The notes under the pieces: model-generated | Told to the model about the DNA's origin: nothing | Database searches by the model: none | Seen by the model: only the letters and a program-made list of their open reading frames with translations | Made by a program: the position numbers and the translations under genes | Assembly (NCBI GenBank): GCA_900319505.1 | Contig: ONOV01000170.1 | Location: forward strand, 1-10,366 | Length of the DNA stretch: 10,366 nt | Reading direction: 5' to 3' | DNA from: an uncultured Erysipelotrichaceae bacterium | GTDB lineage: Bacteria > Bacillota_I > Bacilli_A > Erysipelotrichales > Erysipelotrichaceae | Shown: in pieces, positions 6,187 to 10,366 of the stretch | Layout of the letters: the number at the start of each line of letters is the position of its first letter | Numbering within the stretch: the first letter of the stretch is position 1

Positions 6187-7557
6187 TCAAAGGGTGCCGG
6201 AAGGCTCCTGGGCATTGGACAGGTTGTAAATCGCATTTGTATCAGCCTGGAACGCTACTTTGATGGTTTCGGTCGCACCGTTACGGTGCTTGGCAATATT
6301 GATTTCAAGCGGTTCGGTTCCGGTCCGCTGCGCCTCTTCCTTGGCCGCCGCATTGTAATAGGAATCACGATACAGCATCATGACAATATCCGCATCCTGC
6401 TCAATGGCACCTGATTCACGCAGGTCGGAAAGCATCGGCCGCTTGTTCTCACGTGTTTCAACGGTACGTGACAGCTGTGACAGGGCAATGACCGGTACAT
6501 TCAATTCACGCGCAAGATTCTTCAGAGAACGGGAAATATCAGATACTTCCTGCTGACGGGAATCTGTCGGACGTCCTCTTGCCGCGGTGATCAGCTGAAT
6601 ATAGTCGATCAGAATCATGGACAGGCCGGCATCGGCCTGCAGTCTTCTGCACTTGGCCGCAATATCCGTGACCCGGGTCATGGAGTTATCATCAATATAC
6701 AGCTTGGCAGCACTTAACTGGGCTACTGCTTCCGAAAGGGTATTCATCTCATTGTCATTGAGCTGGCCTGTTTTGATCTTATCACCGGCAATGCCGCTTT
6801 TGGCACTGAGTAAACGCATGGCAAGTGATTCCGCGCCCATTTCAAGCGAGAAGATCGCCACAGCTTTGTCTCTCTGATACATGGCAACATTCATGGCCAG
6901 ATTCAGGGCTACTGCTGTTTTACCCATGGAAGGACGGGCTGCCAGAATGATCAGATCCCCATTCTGGAAACCATGCAGGTTGCGGTCCAATAGATCAAAT
7001 CCGGTCTTCAGACCGATGATCGTGGAATGCTTTTCCTTCATGGCCCGGATATGTTCCATGGTTTCCGCCATCAGCTGCGGGGAGGCAATGAATTCACCGG
7101 CTCTTCGATCATGCGAAACCGCCAGCACCTTCTTCTCACACTCATCCAGATACGCATCCACGCTCTCCGTGCCGTTCATGCCTTCTTCCGCCACTTCCTG
7201 GCCGACCTGTATCATCCGGCGCATCAAAGCCTTATCACGGATCATATTGATATAGGCACCGGTATTCCACGAAGTCACCGACGCATTCATGAGCGTTGTG
7301 ATATAGGATATCCCGCCGACATTTTCCAGCTGTTTATCATCCTCAAGCCGGGTAACTACCGTCGTTGAATCAATGGCGGTATTTTCCTGGTACAGCTTCT
7401 GCATCGTACTGAAGATAATGCGGTTGGCATCCGAGAAGAAATCATCCGGGGATAAACCGGATTCCATCGCCGGCCTCACCGCATTCTCCGGATACATCAG
7501 CAGTGTACCAAGCAGAGCTGCCTCTGCTTCCAGGGCAGCAGGCAATTTAGAGCTCAT
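6187..7557 (-). CDS. dnaB: Replicative DNA helicase DnaB (DnaC in Bacillus)
   Basis: This is the hexameric 5'-3' replicative helicase that unwinds DNA at the fork and binds primase. The 456 residues match the family length (about 440-470). An N-terminal all-helical domain (about 5-105) has the typical AALEAEAALLGTLL start, then a linker and a RecA-fold motor from about 175. Visible motifs are Walker A ARPSMGKT (207-214, K213), Walker B ILIDY (316-320, D319), the sensor region ALSQLSR (358-364), SDLRESGAIEQDAD (377-390) and KHRNG (423-427) carrying the likely arginine finger R425. No intein is present. The ATG overlaps the rplI stop by 4 bp (7554-7557). The rplI-dnaB pairing is conserved in Bacillota. 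Two tandem TGA codons end the frame. Confidence 0.98.
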   Translation of the reverse strand: MSSKLPAALEAEAALLGTLLMYPENAVRPAMESGLSPDDFFSDANRIIFSTMQKLYQENTAIDSTTVVTRLEDDKQLENVGGISYITTLMNASVTSWNTGAYINMIRDKALMRRMIQVGQEVAEEGMNGTESVDAYLDECEKKVLAVSHDRRAGEFIASPQLMAETMEHIRAMKEKHSTIIGLKTGFDLLDRNLHGFQNGDLIILAARPSMGKTAVALNLAMNVAMYQRDKAVAIFSLEMGAESLAMRLLSAKSGIAGDKIKTGQLNDNEMNTLSEAVAQLSAAKLYIDDNSMTRVTDIAAKCRRLQADAGLSMILIDYIQLITAARGRPTDSRQQEVSDISRSLKNLARELNVPVIALSQLSRTVETRENKRPMLSDLRESGAIEQDADIVMMLYRDSYYNAAAKEEAQRTGTEPLEINIAKHRNGATETIKVAFQADTNAIYNLSNAQEPSGTL

Positions 7558-8006
7558 GCGTCTTCACTGCCGACCAGTTTGACATTGATCGTTCCTATAA
7601 CACCCTTGAACAGTTCTACTCTTACCTTGGAAGTGCCAAGAGACTGAATCGGATATGTATCGATGATCTTGCGTTTATCGACACGGATATCATGCTTTCT
7701 GAGCTCTTCGACAATCTGCTTGGTGGAAACAGAACCGAACACTCTGCCTTCCTTGCCGCTCTTGACCCGGAATGTCAGCGTCAGTTTTGACAGTGTCTCC
7801 GCCGTCTTTTCCGCCTCTGCCTTCATTCTGGCTTCCTCTGCTGCTTCTTCTTTCTTCTGTTCCTTCAGAACTTCCATGGAACCTTTAGTCTCAGCTACCG
7901 CAAGGCCTCTTGCGATCAGATAGTTGCGGGCATAGCCGTCCGCCACATTAACCACTTCACCTTTTTTGCCGACCTTCTTCACATCCTGTTTCAGTATGAC
8001 TTTCAT
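7554..8006 (-). CDS. rplI: 50S ribosomal protein L9 (bL9)
   Basis: bL9 is a large-subunit protein binding 23S rRNA near the L1 stalk; its long shape reaches toward the neighbouring ribosome and helps keep the reading frame. The 150 residues match the family. The N-terminal domain carries MKVILKQDVKKVGKKGEVV and the signature GYARNYLI. A charged, alanine-rich helix follows at about 50-75, then the C-terminal domain with FGSVSTKQIVEEL. The start lies 5 nt after the gdpP stop, and its AAGGAGGA ribosome binding site is inside the last gdpP codons. The yybS-gdpP-rplI-dnaB order is conserved in Bacillota. Nothing in the gene is unusual. Confidence 0.98.
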   Translation of the reverse strand: MKVILKQDVKKVGKKGEVVNVADGYARNYLIARGLAVAETKGSMEVLKEQKKEEAAEEARMKAEAEKTAETLSKLTLTFRVKSGKEGRVFGSVSTKQIVEELRKHDIRVDKRKIIDTYPIQSLGTSKVRVELFKGVIGTINVKLVGSEDA

Positions 8007-8011
8007 TTCTC

Positions 8012-9973
8012 TTATTCCTCCTTCGCACTTTCTTCAAAATAGGCATCAATTGCGCTGATCAGTTCTTTGCGCATGCCCTCTATTGACGTCTTGGGCCGCT
8101 GCACAGCTGCTGCGGTCATATGACCGCCGCCGTGCATGCGCTCGAGAATCCACTGTACATTGACCTTTCCGGCACTGCGGGCACTGATGCATGTTTCCCC
8201 ATGATCCGAATCCGCAATGATGAATACCGCTTCCACACCCTGTATATCCAGCAGCATATCCGCGGTCTGCGACATGAGCGAACGGCTGATGGTACGCAGA
8301 TTGAACGGACATATGACAATGCCGTGTTCATACCGCTGGGCACTGGAAGCCACCTGGTTCTTGAGGTTGAATTCCTCATATGTATCCTTGAGATAGGTAT
8401 TGGAAAGCTGCGGATCAGCCCCATACTTCTTCAGGGCACTGGCCGCATCATATGTACGCGAGCCCGTCCGCACATGCCAGTGGTTTGTATCAATGGTCAT
8501 GCCCGTTAACATGATCGTCGCATCAAGGGCACTGATATCCGTGCGTGCCGATACATACGGAATCATCTCCGTTACCAGCTCACACGCACTGGAAGCACCA
8601 GCTTCAAGATAAACAAGCACCGGCTTGACCCCCATCTCGGTAGATCTTCTATGATGGTCGATAATGACAACCTTTCGAGCCGCTTCTTCCACCCTTGGTC
8701 CATTGGACTGTACGACAGAATGGTGGTCCGTCATGATAACAAGGGTATTGGGTTTCAGCTGATTGAGCGCTTCGGACTCTGTCACAAAGCTGACTTCCCT
8801 GCTTAACGCTTCTTCATTCTCTTTGAGACATGCCGCAAGCTTTTCTTCTATACCGCCGCTCTTGGCAATGATAACTGCCTGCTTCTTCAACGCAGATGCC
8901 ATTCTGGCTAAGGCAATCGCACTGCCCATACAGTCAAAGTCCGCATTCTTATGCCCGCAGATAATCACATTGGACGCATTCATCATGAGCTCTCTTAAGG
9001 TATGCGAAATAACTCTGACCCTGACCCGGCTGCGCTTTTCCGCCGCTTCACTGGAGCCGCCATAGTACTGCACATCTTCACCATACGCCTGTACGGCCAC
9101 CTGGTCGCCGCCGCGCGTCTTGGCAAGATCCATCAGCTTATTGACCATACTGTCCAGTTCCCCCAGATCATCTGTACCTCTGGCAAACGCCATGGACAGA
9201 GTAATAGACACATCCTGGGCACTGGAAGCCTTACGCACCCCATTCAATACCGAGAAATGATCATGAACAAGTTCCGTAAAGATCTTTTCATTCAATACCA
9301 TCAGGTATCTGGCATTGGCAATGCGCTTGATCAGAATACCGTGCTTCTGACAATACTCCGTCAAAGGCGTACGCACCGCCGTATTGATCTGGGCCGCTTC
9401 GGTTTCATCGGCATACTGCACACTTTCTTCGTAGTTATCAAATGAACTCATTCCGATGACAAGACGGCTCGTCAGATATTTATTCTTATAGTTCTGTATA
9501 TCCGTCACATCCCGGAAGTACATGATCGGCGCATCCGGCTTTCTTCTGATCTCATAGATCCGATCATCCAGCTGTACCGTACCGGAATCCAGCTCTCCCG
9601 AAAGTATCCTGACACTTTCCGGCAGCCACTCCGTCAGCTTATCCCCGACCCGGTCAATACCTCTTTCTTCAAACAGCTCACTCATCCAGGTGATATTGTA
9701 CTTGTCATCATAGATGATCAGTCCTACCTGGCCGAAATCAAAAGCCTCCTGGGACGAGGTGCCGAGAATACTGCGGACCCCGGAGTTCTGTTCTTCATAG
9801 ATATCCTGAAACGCATCAAACAGATAGAAAATCAATACCGCTTCAACAATCAGAATGACAACCGCGGTCATGATCCCCTGTCTTAATCCCGTACGGAACA
9901 GAAACAGCAGAACCGCCTGAACGATAATCGCTGCCAGCACAATGTGCTGCAGACGGGTAATCTTACTGCGCAT
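8012..9973 (-). CDS. gdpP: Cyclic-di-AMP phosphodiesterase GdpP (YybT)
   Basis: GdpP is a membrane-bound enzyme that hydrolyses c-di-AMP to pApA and so controls osmolyte balance, wall stress and beta-lactam tolerance. From the ATG at 9973 it has 653 residues, close to the usual 655. Order of parts: two membrane helices (about 10-27 and 34-53), a PAS-like sensor (about 75-150), a degenerate GGDEF domain (about 170-300), the DHH domain (from about 330) and DHHA1 with GGGH at 615-618. Metal-binding residues are visible: H341, D345 and D347 in HKNADFD, D416 in TDHHS, D439-H440-H441 in IDHHR and D495 in TIDTNHW. The start at 9973 is preferred over the upstream in-frame ATG at 10036 because GGGAGG lies 8-9 nt before it and the longer form would overlap yybS by 74 bp. 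The chosen start overlaps yybS by 11 bp. Confidence 0.97.
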   Translation of the reverse strand: MRSKITRLQHIVLAAIIVQAVLLFLFRTGLRQGIMTAVVILIVEAVLIFYLFDAFQDIYEEQNSGVRSILGTSSQEAFDFGQVGLIIYDDKYNITWMSELFEERGIDRVGDKLTEWLPESVRILSGELDSGTVQLDDRIYEIRRKPDAPIMYFRDVTDIQNYKNKYLTSRLVIGMSSFDNYEESVQYADETEAAQINTAVRTPLTEYCQKHGILIKRIANARYLMVLNEKIFTELVHDHFSVLNGVRKASSAQDVSITLSMAFARGTDDLGELDSMVNKLMDLAKTRGGDQVAVQAYGEDVQYYGGSSEAAEKRSRVRVRVISHTLRELMMNASNVIICGHKNADFDCMGSAIALARMASALKKQAVIIAKSGGIEEKLAACLKENEEALSREVSFVTESEALNQLKPNTLVIMTDHHSVVQSNGPRVEEAARKVVIIDHHRRSTEMGVKPVLVYLEAGASSACELVTEMIPYVSARTDISALDATIMLTGMTIDTNHWHVRTGSRTYDAASALKKYGADPQLSNTYLKDTYEEFNLKNQVASSAQRYEHGIVICPFNLRTISRSLMSQTADMLLDIQGVEAVFIIADSDHGETCISARSAGKVNVQWILERMHGGGHMTAAAVQRPKTSIEGMRKELISAIDAYFEESAKEE

Positions 9974-10366
9974 TTCTTCTTCCTCCCTCTTCGAGAATTC
10001 TTTCATGCATATGCGTGGAAATATAGAAGAAGCCAAGAATACACATGAACCTTGTCAGCATAAAGCAGAGAATGCATAAAAGGATGACGCCGCCCTTGGG
10101 CATATGAAACAGCTGGCGCAGAATCACCGCCATGGCAATCAGTCCCCAGATCAGCAGATACATCAAAGCAAGAATGCCAAGTGACTGAATCACCATCTGG
10201 GCCATATCATTGCTTAAAGGCCTGGCTACGGAATAGTAGTACAGTACCACTCCGGCCAGACCCGCATAACCGGTCCATTTGGCAGGATAATACTGTGATA
10301 CCGGTACATCCGCTTCGGTCTTCATATGCATGCGGCGCATCATCAGCCTGGCCAGCATATGCGTCA
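9963..10366 (-). CDS. YybS-like DUF2232 membrane protein, C-terminal part (5'-truncated by window edge)
   Basis: The frame is open to the right window edge, leaving about 133 C-terminal residues; the true start is outside. Three hydrophobic helices are visible: near WTGYAGLAGVVLYYY, a long one around LGILALMYLLIWGLIA, and VILLCILCFMLTRF. A short polar tail follows. Both the pattern and the position immediately before gdpP fit the YybS/DUF2232 family, whose role is not well established; some annotations suggest a transporter substrate-binding-like component. It overlaps gdpP by 11 bp (9963-9973), so the two are probably co-translated. The family call rests mainly on synteny and hydrophobicity. 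Confidence 0.75.
   Translation of the reverse strand, partial: THMLARLMMRRMHMKTEADVPVSQYYPAKWTGYAGLAGVVLYYYSVARPLSNDMAQMVIQSLGILALMYLLIWGLIAMAVILRQLFHMPKGGVILLCILCFMLTRFMCILGFFYISTHMHERILEEGGRRNAQ

Noticed and set aside
8046..8424. Two minus-strand frames of 88 and 102 codons
   Set aside because: Both are alternate frames inside the gdpP DHH/DHHA1 region, where the main frame carries all conserved residues.
8335..9235. Recurring GCACTGGAAGC-like stretches in gdpP
   Set aside because: They encode three separate ASSA peptides with the same codons at unequal distances. This looks like codon bias, not a repeat array.
9974..10036. Longer 674-residue start for gdpP
   Set aside because: The extra 21 residues would extend the overlap with yybS to 74 bp and precede the normal membrane helices. 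The ATG at 9973 has a good GGGAGG and gives the usual family length.
1..10366. Mobile elements, phage genes, CRISPR, tRNA or defence genes
   Set aside because: I looked on both strands and found no transposase, integrase, direct-repeat array or tRNA-like fold. Genes are contiguous housekeeping or envelope genes in conserved order.

Overview
The window looks like chromosomal DNA from a low- to mid-GC Bacillota, and by gene content and order probably Erysipelotrichales. That taxonomic call is an inference from family-level recognition, not a database match. Every gene I can support lies on the minus strand, so the window reads right to left. There are ten genes. The rightmost (yybS-like) and leftmost (threonine aldolase-like) run off the edges. 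I saw no tRNA, rRNA, insertion sequence, CRISPR array or attachment site.

The right third holds the conserved Bacillota block yybS-like, gdpP, rplI, dnaB: a membrane protein, the c-di-AMP phosphodiesterase, ribosomal protein L9 and the replicative helicase. The genes overlap by 11 bp, are separated by 5 bp, then overlap by 4 bp, as in a tight operon. After a 53-bp gap the middle continues with a membrane-anchored LysM-G5-M23 protein, a WalJ/YycJ metallo-beta-lactamase-fold protein, an HtrA-like PDZ protein and rlmH. These are joined by 4-bp ATGA overlaps, except for an unusual 110-bp overlap between walJ and the htrA-like gene. The walJ-htrA-rlmH order matches the tail of the WalRK operon of Bacillus and Staphylococcus, but walR, walK, walH and walI are absent here and the M23-like gene stands in front of walJ.

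The left third holds malQ, a 4-alpha-glucanotransferase with a shortened 250s loop. A hairpin terminator begins inside its last codons. Beyond it is a separate PLP-dependent threonine aldolase-like gene, probably with its own promoter.

The most striking feature is that two neighbouring extracytoplasmic proteins are intact reading frames with wrecked active sites. The HtrA-like protein has lost all three catalytic triad residues (Ser, Gly and Asn at the His, Asp and Ser positions). The M23 protein has lost both histidines of the HxH motif. They flank WalJ in one transcription unit. I infer a non-enzymatic envelope sensing or scaffolding module built from two pseudoenzymes. This is a hypothesis that the sequence suggests but cannot prove.
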